Part shown: piece by piece, positions 9,437 through 17,759 of the stretch | Position numbering within the stretch: the stretch's first letter is position 1 | Layout: every line of letters begins with the position of its first letter | Assembly: GCA_938074565.1 (NCBI GenBank) | Contig: CALJEQ010000001.1 | Location: 62,001-126,000, forward strand | From: an uncultured Alkaliphilus sp. | Lineage (GTDB): Bacteria; Bacillota; Clostridia; Peptostreptococcales; Natronincolaceae | DNA: 64,000 bases | Reading direction: 5' to 3' | Translations under genes and position numbers: made by a program | Notes under the pieces: generated by a model | The model's database searches: none | What the model was told of the DNA's origin: nothing | Seen by the model: the letters and a program-made list of their open reading frames with translations, nothing else

Positions 9437-10522
9437 TTAGTTCTTATTATTAATCTGATAAACGTATGCTAATACTTCTGCCACTGCTTGATACAAATCT
9501 GGAGGTACTGGTTCTCCAACCTCCACTGCATCATATAATGTTCTTGCCAATGGCTTGTTTTCCACAAGAGGAACTTGATTCTCAGTAGCAATCTTTCTAA
9601 TTTGTTGTGCTATTAAATCTTGTCCCTTCGCCACTACCTTTGGCGCTTCAAATTTATGAGGATCATACTGTATTGCAATGGCAAAGTGGGTCGGGTTGGT
9701 AATTATGACATCTGCCTTTGGTACATCCTGCATCATTCGCCTCATGGAAATTTGTCTTTGCTTTTCCTTTATCTTAGACTTAATTTGAGGATTACCCTCT
9801 GTCTGTTTATATTCTTCTTTTATTTCTTGTTTTGACATTTTTAAATTTTTATTATAGTCGTATTTTTGATACATATAATCTAACATTGCTAGAAAGACTA
9901 ATACCGTCCCAGCCCTATAGCCAATTCCAATAGTCACTGACTGTAAGGTTCCAATAATGGTTTCTATATCCATACCAATTGTATTTAATATATAATCTAC
10001 TTGACCCTCGCTGTAACTAATCACCACGTAACCTATAAATATTATTTTTACAAATGATTTAGCAAGTTCTACAAGGGCTTTCATTGAAAACAACCGCTTA
10101 AAACCTTCAATAGGGTTTAGTTTGCTGAATTTTACTGTTAACGTTTTGGTTGTAAACAAGAAACCAACCTGCATGTAGCTGGCGATTAAACCAATTAAAA
10201 AACATACTCCCGCTATTGGTAGTACAGCGATGAAGATATAGTACATTGATATAACCATCAATCGATAGATGTTTCTAATTGAAAAAAAATAATCTAAGTT
10301 TAAATAATCTTGATACACAAAGAGAGTCAGCTGCCGTATGGAGTTTGCCATAAAGGATGAAAACATACTCATGGCTGCAAAAGAACCTAACAACATGAAT
10401 GCCGAGTTAACTTCTTTACTCTGTAAAACCTGCCCCTTCTCCCGCGAATCAGTGACTTTCTTAGGTGTGGCTTTTTCTGTCTTTTCCTCAGAAAATAATT
10501 GTAAATTAATAATAAATTCCAT
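9437..10522 (-). CDS. flhB: Flagellar export gate protein and specificity switch FlhB
   Basis: FlhB is an export-gate membrane protein whose autocleavage switches secretion from rod/hook to filament substrates. Four hydrophobic segments occur between about residues 40 and 215. The cytoplasmic C-terminal domain has the autocleavage motif Asn276-Pro-Thr-His279, followed by the conserved FAIAIQYDP. The N-terminus carries the typical EKTEKATPKK. At 361 residues it has normal size. It lies between fliR and flhA with short gaps. The partner that reads hook length, FliK, is encoded earlier in the same cluster. Confidence 0.97.
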   Translation of the reverse strand: MEFIINLQLFSEEKTEKATPKKVTDSREKGQVLQSKEVNSAFMLLGSFAAMSMFSSFMANSIRQLTLFVYQDYLNLDYFFSIRNIYRLMVISMYYIFIAVLPIAGVCFLIGLIASYMQVGFLFTTKTLTVKFSKLNPIEGFKRLFSMKALVELAKSFVKIIFIGYVVISYSEGQVDYILNTIGMDIETIIGTLQSVTIGIGYRAGTVLVFLAMLDYMYQKYDYNKNLKMSKQEIKEEYKQTEGNPQIKSKIKEKQRQISMRRMMQDVPKADVIITNPTHFAIAIQYDPHKFEAPKVVAKGQDLIAQQIRKIATENQVPLVENKPLARTLYDAVEVGEPVPPDLYQAVAEVLAYVYQINNKN

Positions 10523-10526
10523 TTCA

Positions 10527-11318
10527 TCATCCCTTAGATAGGATTTTTAGCACATCATATACTGCTGAGAACATTTTCTCAAATAATAATTCTGTAAATG
10601 GCATTAAAAACTGTAATGTAATCATTACAGTTACAAAACCAACTAAGATTTTTAAAGGTAGCCCAACAACGAAAACATTCATTTGGGGCATTGTTCTAGC
10701 CAATATTCCTAATAATATATTTGCTAAAAGAACAGTAATTAAAACGGGTGCACTAAATTTAAATGCCATAACAAAGACTTCCATTAATATAAAATGTAAT
10801 TGCCCTATCAAGTCACTTCCTATTGTAAAGGTGAATCCTACAGGTAAAAGTTGATAACTATTAACTAGGACACGAATAAGGAGGTGATGCCCATTCATTA
10901 CAATGAATAATAAAGAGATAATATTATTATAAAAGTTCCCCATAACGGGTACTTGTGCATTAGTTTGTGGATCATACACATTTACCATTCCAAAACCCAT
11001 TTGGGTGTCAATTATTGTTCCTGCTAAATATAACGTAGAAAAGTACATAAAAGCAATAAAACCAATAATAATTCCTATTAAAAATTCCGTAGTGACAAAA
11101 AGCGCCAATTGAGGAAATCCATTAATTTCTAATGCAAATCCTTCTCCTAAAATTGGTAATAAAATAAAAGAGATTGCTGCTGACAGTCCAATTTTTAAGA
11201 GCACTGGAAAGTTACTTCTAGCAAAAACAGGTGCAGCTACAAATATACCTGTTATTCTTATTAATATAAGAATAAATAAATTAAAGTTATTTAGGATTAG
11301 TTCGGTTAATTGTTCCAT
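10527..11318 (-). CDS. fliR: Flagellar export gate protein FliR
   Basis: FliR belongs to the FliPQR core of the flagellar type III export gate in the cytoplasmic membrane. The 263 residues are almost entirely hydrophobic, with about six membrane segments. They include the family pattern VFARSNFPVLLKIGLSAA near the N-terminus and ARTMPQMNVFVVGLPLKI in the C-terminal third. It follows fliQ and precedes flhB with only four bases between, the standard fliP-Q-R-flhB order. FliR is sometimes fused to FlhB in clostridia. Here the two are separate genes. Confidence 0.96.
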   Translation of the reverse strand: MEQLTELILNNFNLFILILIRITGIFVAAPVFARSNFPVLLKIGLSAAISFILLPILGEGFALEINGFPQLALFVTTEFLIGIIIGFIAFMYFSTLYLAGTIIDTQMGFGMVNVYDPQTNAQVPVMGNFYNNIISLLFIVMNGHHLLIRVLVNSYQLLPVGFTFTIGSDLIGQLHFILMEVFVMAFKFSAPVLITVLLANILLGILARTMPQMNVFVVGLPLKILVGFVTVMITLQFLMPFTELLFEKMFSAVYDVLKILSKG

Positions 11319-11331
11319 AGTTTATCACTCT

Positions 11332-11601
11332 TTACTGTATAAAGCTACTCATATTATTAAATAAGCCAGCTGTAAAATTTATTATTACCGATAATAGCCA
11401 GGGTCCAAAAATAACAATTGAAGCAAATATGCCAATTATTTTTGGAATGAAAGCTAGTGTAGCCTCTTGTATTTGGGTGGTGGCTTGGAAGATACTTACT
11501 GCTAAACCAATCAGTAATCCCACCGCCAACATAGGTGCTGATAATATTAAAATTGTATATAAAGTTTGTTGCCCTAACTCAATTACCATTGATTCATTCA
11601 T
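11332..11601 (-). CDS. fliQ: Flagellar export gate protein FliQ
   Basis: FliQ is the small helical-hairpin subunit of the FliPQR export gate. The 89 residues contain two hydrophobic segments (about 16-38 and 50-75) and the conserved loop with AVSIFQATTQIQEATLAFIPK. Size and position between fliP and fliR are exactly as expected. The start is ATG at 11601, and fliP ends ten bases upstream. Confidence 0.96.
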   Translation of the reverse strand: MNESMVIELGQQTLYTILILSAPMLAVGLLIGLAVSIFQATTQIQEATLAFIPKIIGIFASIVIFGPWLLSVIINFTAGLFNNMSSFIQ

Positions 11602-11611
11602 TTAGTCACCT

Positions 11612-12406
11612 CTATTTAAAGCCTATAATTAAAGACTTTATAATAATGTTCCAACCATCTATCATGATAAATAAAAGTAATTTAAAAGGTAGTGAAATCA
11701 TTGCAGGAGGCAACATCATCATACCCATAGCCATCAGTGTACTGGCAACAACCATATCTACTACAATAAACGGTAAAAATAAGATAAAGCCCAATTGAAA
11801 TGCAGTTTTTAACTCACTAATAATGAAAGCTGGAATAAGTGTTAACGATGGAATATCATCAAGACTTTCTGGGGCTTCATTGTTGGCGATTTCCATAAAA
11901 AGTGCTAAATCCTTTTCCCTAGTCTGTCTAAACATAAACTCCCGCAAAGGAGTCATTGCATTAGTAATTGCTTCACTACTGGAAATTTCTTCAGCCAAAT
12001 AGGGTTGAAAAGCTTTTTCATTTATTTCTGTGGCAATTGGAGCCATAATAAAAAATGTAAGAAACAAAGCCAAACCAATAATAACTTGAGTTGGTGGTGT
12101 TTGTTGTGTTGCAATTGCATTTCTTAAAAATGATAACACAATTATAATTCTCGTAAACGCTGTCATCATAATTAAGATAGATGGTGCAATAGACAAAATC
12201 GTCAATAAAAATAATATTTGTATTGACGTTGCCACCTGTTGAGGACTTTCCGCCTCTTCTATACTCAACCCTATCCTTGGTATGGGAATTGTTTGTCCAT
12301 ATACATCCAATACACCAACGAAGCAAAAAAGTATAATTAAGAAACATAACAAGTTTACCTTATTAAAATTTTTTTTTGGTTTAATATCTTTTGTCTTTTT
12401 CATTTG
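11612..12406 (-). CDS. fliP: Flagellar export gate protein FliP
   Basis: FliP forms the pentameric core of the export gate. The protein has a basic N-terminus followed by a hydrophobic stretch that probably acts as a signal sequence (about residues 15-35), as in other FliP proteins. Three further membrane segments follow, with the family motif FTRIIIVLSFLRNA and a final hydrophobic segment rich in glycine and methionine (MVVASTLMAMGMMMLPP). I start it at the ATG at 12406, because AAAGGTGAT lies about ten bases upstream. A GTG at 12421 overlaps that site. It follows fliO and precedes fliQ. Confidence 0.95.
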   Translation of the reverse strand, partial: QMKKTKDIKPKKNFNKVNLLCFLIILFCFVGVLDVYGQTIPIPRIGLSIEEAESPQQVATSIQILFLLTILSIAPSILIMMTAFTRIIIVLSFLRNAIATQQTPPTQVIIGLALFLTFFIMAPIATEINEKAFQPYLAEEISSSEAITNAMTPLREFMFRQTREKDLALFMEIANNEAPESLDDIPSLTLIPAFIISELKTAFQLGFILFLPFIVVDMVVASTLMAMGMMMLPPAMISLPFKLLLFIMIDGWNIIIKSLIIGFK

Positions 12407-12439
12407 TGTTATGATCATCACCTTTTTTAAGGATAGGAT

Positions 12440-12799
12440 TCATTTAAGCCTTTTGAATTGAGATAATAACTCTTTCATAGACTTAGGCATCTGTTGTCCC
12501 TCTTTTGATTGTATATTTAAATTGTGTTGTCTACTCTTATACCATTCCTCGGCATCAATTGTATCAATAGTCACCAATTCTTTGCCTTGATTAGCAAGAA
12601 TATATACTTTAGCATTAATCTGCACAACTGTAATACTTACTTGCAAACCGATGTTAGACCTTTCAAGAACCTTTATAGATGTATTCTTCGTCAAGCTCTT
12701 AGATTTTTGAGCAATAATGATGGTTGTAAAGTAGGCAAGAATAATAACAACGCCTACTGCCACCAACATCATAAACACATTGTATAATTGCCCTAACAT
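12440..12799 (-). CDS. fliO: Flagellar biosynthesis protein FliO (FliZ in Bacillus)
   Basis: FliO helps assemble the FliPQR gate. This 119-residue protein has one N-terminal membrane helix (about residues 8-30) and a small cytoplasmic domain with the family pattern in which a lysine-rich region is followed by VLERSNIGLQVSITVVQI. Primary sequence is poorly conserved, so the call rests mainly on size, topology and its place between cheY and fliP, where fliZ/fliO sits in Firmicutes. The C-terminal 30 residues are polar and probably disordered. Confidence 0.85.
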   Translation of the reverse strand: MLGQLYNVFMMLVAVGVVIILAYFTTIIIAQKSKSLTKNTSIKVLERSNIGLQVSITVVQINAKVYILANQGKELVTIDTIDAEEWYKSRQHNLNIQSKEGQQMPKSMKELLSQFKRLK

Positions 12800-12811
12800 G
12801 CCCTCACCAGG

Positions 12812-13174
12812 CTACCCAATAACTTTCTTTACAGCTTCAATTACACGGTCTGCTTGAAAAGGTTTAACAATAAAGTCTTTCGCTCCGGCTTGAATTGCTT
12901 CAATAACCATTGCCTGTTGACCCATTGCAGAGCACATAATTACCTTAGCATTTGGATCAATTTTCTTTATTTCTTTTACCGCTTGAATTCCATCAACTTC
13001 TGGCATAGTAATATCCATTATTGTAAGAACTGGTTGAAGTTCTTTAAATTTCTCTACAGCTTTTGCTCCATTATCAGCTTCCCCGATAACTTCAAATCCA
13101 TTTTTCGACAATACATCTTTAATCATCATTCTCATAAACGCTGCATCATCAACTATTAAAATTCCTTTAGACAT
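12812..13174 (-). CDS. cheY: Chemotaxis response regulator CheY
   Basis: CheY carries the signal from CheA to the flagellar switch. It is a single receiver domain of 120 residues with the acidic pair Asp9/Asp10, phosphorylation site Asp54 in TIMDITMPEVDG, Ser82 as the switch Ser/Thr, and Lys104 in VKPF. There is no output domain. A strong ribosome-binding site (AAGGAGGAG) precedes the ATG. A candidate promoter lies in the 181-base gap between fliY and this gene, so cheY may head a second transcription unit running through the export-gate and che genes. Confidence 0.96.
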   Translation of the reverse strand: MSKGILIVDDAAFMRMMIKDVLSKNGFEVIGEADNGAKAVEKFKELQPVLTIMDITMPEVDGIQAVKEIKKIDPNAKVIMCSAMGQQAMVIEAIQAGAKDFIVKPFQADRVIEAVKKVIG

Positions 13175-13265
13175 CAGAAACTCCTCCTTAATATGTGTTT
13201 GATAATTGTTCTTTCTGATTGTAATTGAAAAACTAATTTACGACAAAAACTCATCCTTATATAGT

Positions 13266-13295
13266 ATTATATAATTACTACATGCATTAATTCAA
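13266..13295 (-). promoter_or_regulatory. Candidate sigma-A promoter before cheY
   Basis: On the minus strand a TTGAAT -35 element (13290-13295) and a perfect TATAAT -10 element (13266-13271) are separated by 18 bases. The start of transcription would lie near 13259, about 85 bases before the cheY ATG. The gap between fliY and cheY is one of the few sizeable gaps in the motility cluster. I see no flagellar sigma-28-type element here. Confidence 0.5.
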
Positions 13296-13355
13296 TGAAT
13301 TTTAATAGTATATTAAAATTATTGAACATTTTTTTGTTTTAAAGCCTAATTACTA

Positions 13356-14507
13356 CTATAATTTAGTAAATCTTTTGGAAGGACTTACAATATCTGTAAT
13401 ACGAACCCCATAATTTTCATCAATGACAACAACTTCTCCCTTTGCTACATATTGTCCATTCACTAATATATCCAAAGGTTCACCGACTAGTTTATCTAGC
13501 TCCATAATTGTTCCAGGTCCAAATTCTAATACTTCACTAATACGTTTAACAGTTCTTCCTAGTTCCACTGTTATATTTAATGGAACATCTTGAATTAAGT
13601 CTATGTTCACTGGTACTCCTTTTGAACTAGATTCATCAAAAGATTGAAACTGTAGAGGTTGTACATTAACAGGTTCTACTACTTCCTGATGTCTTTGTGC
13701 CACCATAGGCTCTTGTCTATATTGAACAGGGGGAGCCATTGGTCTAGGTTCTTCTTTTTGTATTTGTGGTGAATTAGTTTCTACGTAAGTGGGTGCCGCT
13801 GGAGTTTTAGTAGTTCTAGGCTCCTGTACTACCCCATAACTATTCATAAGCTTATCCACCATTTCCTTTGCAAAATCTATAGGAATAAGTTGCATAATTT
13901 CACTATCAATTAAATCACCAATTTCCATTTTAAAAGATATTTTAATAAAGTTCATAGATAGTTCTGGAAATATCGAAGTAAAATCCTCAGAGTTTAGGTC
14001 TAATCTAAATACCCTTGGAGGACAAATATCTATTTTCTTAGAAAACATTTCTGACAGTGATGTTGATGAAGATCCCACCATCTGATTCATTGCTTCACTA
14101 ATGGCACTTAAATGTAATTCAGTTAAAGGGTCTTCACTTATTTGACCACTTCCGCCCATCATTAAATCTGTAATAATTTTAACATCATCTTCTTTAAGAA
14201 TTAAGACATTTAAACCCTCTAAACCCTCTTTATATTTAACATCCACTGCCACAAAAGGTAGTGTATATTCACTTGTTAGTTGCTGAATATCTAAAAATGT
14301 AACCTTAGGTGTTGTAATATTTACTCGATTACCTAAAAGGGTGGATAATGCCGTTGCAGCAGTTCCCATACTAATGTTTCCAATCTCACCTATTGCATCT
14401 TTTTCATTATCTGCAAAATCTTCTACTTCTTCTTTTGCACTGGTGTTGGATGAATTACCACCACTAAGCAATGCATCTATTTCTTCTTGGGATAGCATAT
14501 CACTCAT
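13356..14507 (-). CDS. fliY: Flagellar switch protein / CheY-P phosphatase FliY
   Basis: FliY replaces FliN in the switch of many Gram-positives and also dephosphorylates CheY-P. The 383 residues begin with the CheY-binding peptide LSQEEIDALLSGG. A CheC-like domain follows with two complete phosphatase signatures (DAIGEIGN with a proline 23 residues on, and SAISEAMN with a proline 23 residues on). Next comes a proline/glutamine-rich linker (about 235-300). The C-terminal SpoA/FliN domain contains DVPLNITVELGRTVKRISEV. It overlaps the end of fliM by eight bases, indicating coupled synthesis of two switch partners. Both phosphatase halves look functional. Confidence 0.95.
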   Translation of the reverse strand: MSDMLSQEEIDALLSGGNSSNTSAKEEVEDFADNEKDAIGEIGNISMGTAATALSTLLGNRVNITTPKVTFLDIQQLTSEYTLPFVAVDVKYKEGLEGLNVLILKEDDVKIITDLMMGGSGQISEDPLTELHLSAISEAMNQMVGSSSTSLSEMFSKKIDICPPRVFRLDLNSEDFTSIFPELSMNFIKISFKMEIGDLIDSEIMQLIPIDFAKEMVDKLMNSYGVVQEPRTTKTPAAPTYVETNSPQIQKEEPRPMAPPVQYRQEPMVAQRHQEVVEPVNVQPLQFQSFDESSSKGVPVNIDLIQDVPLNITVELGRTVKRISEVLEFGPGTIMELDKLVGEPLDILVNGQYVAKGEVVVIDENYGVRITDIVSPSKRFTKL

Positions 14508-15495
14508 CTAGTTCATCTCCTTTCTTGTCAATCCTTGTAATTCTAATTGCTAGTTTGTTTTTAGATGTTCCTGGTAATCCATAATATTTTTGTTTATCTC
14601 CAACTAATACTTCAATCTCTTCTTTAACTAGATTGTCCAACATAATTACATCACCTTTTTGAAGCTCTAAAAAGTCTTTTACAGTGAGGCGAGTGCCTCC
14701 CAACAATGCAGAAATGTTTACATGACTTTTTTCGACACGCTTTTTAAGAATCATTTTATCACTATCGGTTACTGATTTACTAATACTAGAAAACCAAAAC
14801 TTAGTGCTAAGCTTCTCAAGAATTGGTTCTATTACGATATGAGGTATACAGACATTCATCATACCTTCTACATCACCAATCTTTAAGCTCAAAGTTATTA
14901 ATGCCACTGTTTCATTAGGTGAAACGATTTGTATAAACTGAGAATTTGTTTCAATTTTATCTAATTTCGGTTCTAATTCAATGACATTTTCCCACGGATC
15001 TATCATTAAATCTAGTATTTGTTTCATAAGTTTCTTAACTAATGTTGTTTCAATTTCTGTAAATGTTCTTTTTTCTTCAAAGGACCTTCCCTGTCCACCT
15101 AAAATTCTATCAATAAAAGTGAAGGCAATTGATGGTGAAATTTCTAAAACAATTTGACCTGTTAGTGGGTAAGGATTAAAAACTGTTAGTACAGCAGGAT
15201 TCACTATTGAGTTGTTATACTCGTAATAAGACAGTTCCTCTACATTTAAAACCTCTGTATGAATATAACTTCTTAAATATCCAGATAGAAAGGTATTTAA
15301 TATTCTAGAGAAGTTTTCATGGATTATTTGTAATGTTCTAAGTTGATCTTTTGCTAATTTTTTAGGACTCTTAAAGTCATAACTTCTTACTTTCTTTTCT
15401 TGCTTGTCCTCTTTTATTTCTTCTACATCTACTTCTCCAGTACTTAGGGCCTTTAACAAGGCGTCTATCTCATTTTGCGATAATATATCAGACAA
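14500..15495 (-). CDS. fliM: Flagellar motor switch protein FliM
   Basis: FliM is the CheY-P receptor in the flagellar C-ring. The 331-residue protein starts with the CheY-binding segment ILSQNEIDALLKAL. Its middle CheC-like domain includes the conserved GGQGRSFE and LTEIE-like region, and the protein ends in a SpoA domain that binds FliN/FliY (LGGTRLTVKDFLELQKGDVI). The start codon is TTG, with AGGAGGTGA at a suitable distance. It lies between fliL and fliY and overlaps fliY by eight bases. Confidence 0.97.
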   Translation of the reverse strand: MSDILSQNEIDALLKALSTGEVDVEEIKEDKQEKKVRSYDFKSPKKLAKDQLRTLQIIHENFSRILNTFLSGYLRSYIHTEVLNVEELSYYEYNNSIVNPAVLTVFNPYPLTGQIVLEISPSIAFTFIDRILGGQGRSFEEKRTFTEIETTLVKKLMKQILDLMIDPWENVIELEPKLDKIETNSQFIQIVSPNETVALITLSLKIGDVEGMMNVCIPHIVIEPILEKLSTKFWFSSISKSVTDSDKMILKKRVEKSHVNISALLGGTRLTVKDFLELQKGDVIMLDNLVKEEIEVLVGDKQKYYGLPGTSKNKLAIRITRIDKKGDELDE

Positions 15496-15507
15496 CTACT
15501 TCACCTC

Positions 15508-15924
15508 CTACTGGATAATGTAGTCGATAAAATAAACATTCGTAATTTCATCAGAATTCACTATCCTCGATACTACTGACTTAATTTCATCTCTTAGTTT
15601 TTGTTGTCCACCTACATCTAAGATGTCTTCTGGTTTTTTAGAAATTAGTATTTGGATTACACCATCTCTTATCTCAGCATTTTTCTCTTCAAACTTATCT
15701 AATAACTTTTTGTTACTGGTCTCTATAACGATAGTTCCTCTAAAATATGACTTAACACTATTCATATTGGTGGTGAAATCCGCTAAAGTATACTCATACA
15801 CCTTAACATTTTTCACAACTATTTCTGAAGACCTAAAAAATGTAAAGTATAGAATTGTCCCAAAAAACACACCAGACAAAATAAAACCGATAAGAGAATA
15901 CAGTACAACTTTTTTTGTTCCCAT
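15508..15924 (-). CDS. fliL: Flagellar basal body-associated protein FliL
   Basis: FliL is a single-pass membrane protein around the stator that supports torque. The 138 residues have a short cytoplasmic N-terminus and a membrane helix at about 8-28. The extracytoplasmic FliL domain ends in the conserved pattern LRDEIKSVVSRIVNSDEITNVYF broken by a short tail, typical of the family C-terminus. It follows motB and precedes fliM, its usual place. Start is ATG. Confidence 0.92.
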   Translation of the reverse strand: MGTKKVVLYSLIGFILSGVFFGTILYFTFFRSSEIVVKNVKVYEYTLADFTTNMNSVKSYFRGTIVIETSNKKLLDKFEEKNAEIRDGVIQILISKKPEDILDVGGQQKLRDEIKSVVSRIVNSDEITNVYFIDYIIQ

Positions 15925-15942
15925 AAATCATCCTCCTATAAT

Positions 15943-16692
15943 CTAGGGTTGGGAAATTGCATCTTCAGATCTTAATATAACAATATCAACCCGTCTATTT
16001 TTAGCTTTATTTTCTGACGTATCGTTATTATTCACTGGATGATATTCACCGTAACCCGATGCTGAAAAACGTCTTGGTTCTAGTTCTATTTCTTCTATCA
16101 TGAAACGTACTACATTAGCTGCCCTTGCCACTGATAGTTCCCAGTTCGTTTCATATCTTGAATTTCTCCTTAACGGATCGGTATCCGTATGGCCCTCTAT
16201 CCTAATATTTTTAGATTTAAACTCTTCTTCCTCTAAAAATTCAGAAAGATAAATCAATACTTCCTTTGGAATTTCTTTAATTACAGCACTTCCAGAGTCA
16301 AAGAGAACATTGTCTTGAAACCTAAGAACAAGTCCCTTCATTTCAAGAGATACTAAAACATCAGTATCTAAGCCCCTCTCTGTTAAAAACTGTTCTAACA
16401 TTTCTTGAAGCTTTCTAAAATCTTCCCACTCTTCTAATTGCTTCGTGGTTAAATCGTCTTTTAGAGCCTCTGTAATGTATTCCGAAGGTTCTATAGTCTT
16501 TCCAGATGACAAAACACCTAAAGAACCTTGAAAAGATTGAATAATAGCTTCAAATTTTTGGGCATCAATTTCAGAAAAAGAAAACAACAGTACAAAGAAA
16601 CAAAGAAGTAAAGTAACCATATCTCCATAGGTGGTCATCCACAGTGGTGAACCTTTTGGAGCTTCCTCTTCTGCTCGCTTCCTTCTAGCCAT
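15943..16692 (-). CDS. motB: Flagellar stator protein MotB
   Basis: MotB pairs with MotA in the ion-driven stator and anchors it to peptidoglycan. The N-terminal membrane segment contains the ion-binding aspartate, Asp24 (numbered from the ATG at 16692) in TTYGDMVTLLLCFFV. A plug and linker region follows. The C-terminal OmpA-like domain (about 130-245) has the peptidoglycan-binding motif IRIEGHTDTDPLR. A GTG two codons upstream is an alternative start. It overlaps the end of motA by eight bases. Proton versus sodium coupling cannot be decided from sequence alone. Confidence 0.95.
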   Translation of the reverse strand: MARRKRAEEEAPKGSPLWMTTYGDMVTLLLCFFVLLFSFSEIDAQKFEAIIQSFQGSLGVLSSGKTIEPSEYITEALKDDLTTKQLEEWEDFRKLQEMLEQFLTERGLDTDVLVSLEMKGLVLRFQDNVLFDSGSAVIKEIPKEVLIYLSEFLEEEEFKSKNIRIEGHTDTDPLRRNSRYETNWELSVARAANVVRFMIEEIELEPRRFSASGYGEYHPVNNNDTSENKAKNRRVDIVILRSEDAISQP

Positions 16693-17476
16693 TTGCACCC
16701 ACGCCTTCCTGTTTTGCAGCTAACATTTCTCTTTCTTTAGGTGGTAAAAACGCCTTTAATTTTTCTTCAATTATTCTTGGGTTTTCACCTGCTTGTATAG
16801 ATAATAACCCCTCAACCATTATTTCTTTTCTTAAAATTTCTTCTCTACTTCTAAGTTTAAGTTTATTGGCAATTGGTATGAATAATAAGTTTGCCAATAG
16901 TGATCCATAAAATGTTGTGATTAGAGCAACTGCCATACTTGGTCCAATAGTACTAGGATCATCCAACTGTTTTAACATATTAATTAAACCTATTAAAGTA
17001 CCTATCATACCGAAGGCTGGTGCTAATGCTCCCATTGTTTCAAAAATCCCTTGACCATTTTTATGACGTTCCTCTACAAAAGCCAATTCAGTTTCTAATA
17101 GATTTCGTACTAACTCTGGGTCAGTTCCATCTACAATTAACATAACACCTTTCTTTAAGAACTTATCATCAACATTTTCAGAAGCTTCCTCAAGGGCTAG
17201 TAAACCCTCTTTTCTAGCAATATTAGCTAGGGTAATAATCTTACTAATAATATTACCTGGTTCCTCTTGTTGATGAGAAAATGCCTTAGAAACAACCTTC
17301 ATGGCTTCTAATACTTTTTGCATAGGATAAGCTACAAATGTTGCTGCTATAGTTCCTCCTATAACGATTAAAATGGATGCTAAATTAAAATAGGTAGCTA
17401 TATCACCATCGGCTACGATCCCCATAATAACAAATGCTAAACCAACTACAATTCCTATTATCGTTGCTAAATCCAA
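16685..17476 (-). CDS. motA: Flagellar stator protein MotA
   Basis: MotA forms the ion channel with MotB and pushes on FliG. The 263 residues carry four membrane segments, two near the N-terminus and two around residues 145-205. Between them is a large cytoplasmic loop with charged residues for FliG contact (VEERHKNGQGIFETMGALAPAFG region). The start is TTG with GAGGTG five bases upstream. It lies between flbD and motB, and having the stator genes inside the hook/basal-body cluster is common in clostridia. Confidence 0.95.
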   Translation of the reverse strand: MDLATIIGIVVGLAFVIMGIVADGDIATYFNLASILIVIGGTIAATFVAYPMQKVLEAMKVVSKAFSHQQEEPGNIISKIITLANIARKEGLLALEEASENVDDKFLKKGVMLIVDGTDPELVRNLLETELAFVEERHKNGQGIFETMGALAPAFGMIGTLIGLINMLKQLDDPSTIGPSMAVALITTFYGSLLANLLFIPIANKLKLRSREEILRKEIMVEGLLSIQAGENPRIIEEKLKAFLPPKEREMLAAKQEGVGANG

Positions 17477-17478
17477 GA

Positions 17479-17691
17479 CTACACCTCATTTCTATGGTTC
17501 TTAAAGAAACCAGCATAGATTTTTTGTTTGTATTCAATAACTAAATTAATAATTTCTTCAGTAGAATTTAAAACAATTATTTTATGCCCATTTGTTAATG
17601 TAATAATTGTATCAGGTGTTTCCTCTACAAGTTCTATTAGTTCTGCATTAATAATAACATCAGTCCTATTTAATCTTTTTAACTTAATCAT
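17479..17691 (-). CDS. flbD: Flagellar FlbD family protein
   Basis: This 70-residue protein belongs to the small FlbD/YlzI family found directly after flgE in Firmicutes and spirochaetes. The core IKLKRLNRTDVIINAELIEL, followed by TPDTIITLTNGHKIIVLNSTE, is typical: a small beta-rich domain in which a DNA/RNA or protein role has been suggested but not settled. It is unrelated to the Caulobacter FlbD transcription factor. It starts with ATG behind AAAGGAAG, two bases before motA. A strong hairpin lies between flgE and this gene. Confidence 0.88.
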   Translation of the reverse strand: MIKLKRLNRTDVIINAELIELVEETPDTIITLTNGHKIIVLNSTEEIINLVIEYKQKIYAGFFKNHRNEV

Positions 17692-17707
17692 TAAGATCTT
17701 CCTTTAC

Positions 17708-17733
17708 TTCCCTGGGTGTCAACACCCAGGGAA
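17708..17733. other. Perfect 12-bp hairpin between flgE and flbD
   Basis: TTCCCTGGGTGT and its exact reverse complement flank a 2-base centre, giving a very stable GC-rich hairpin in the mRNA just before the flbD ribosome-binding site. No T-run follows on the minus strand, so it is not a standard terminator. It may limit 3' decay of the flgE message, be a processing site, or partly block read-through. Confidence 0.8.
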
Positions 17734-17759
17734 TAATTAATTACTTCTTTTTTTTAAAA

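Noticed and set aside
12018-12347. 109-residue frame within fliP on the same strand
   Set aside because: Rich in Asn/Tyr/Cys, fully overlapped by fliP in another frame, with no ribosome-binding site; a frame shadow.
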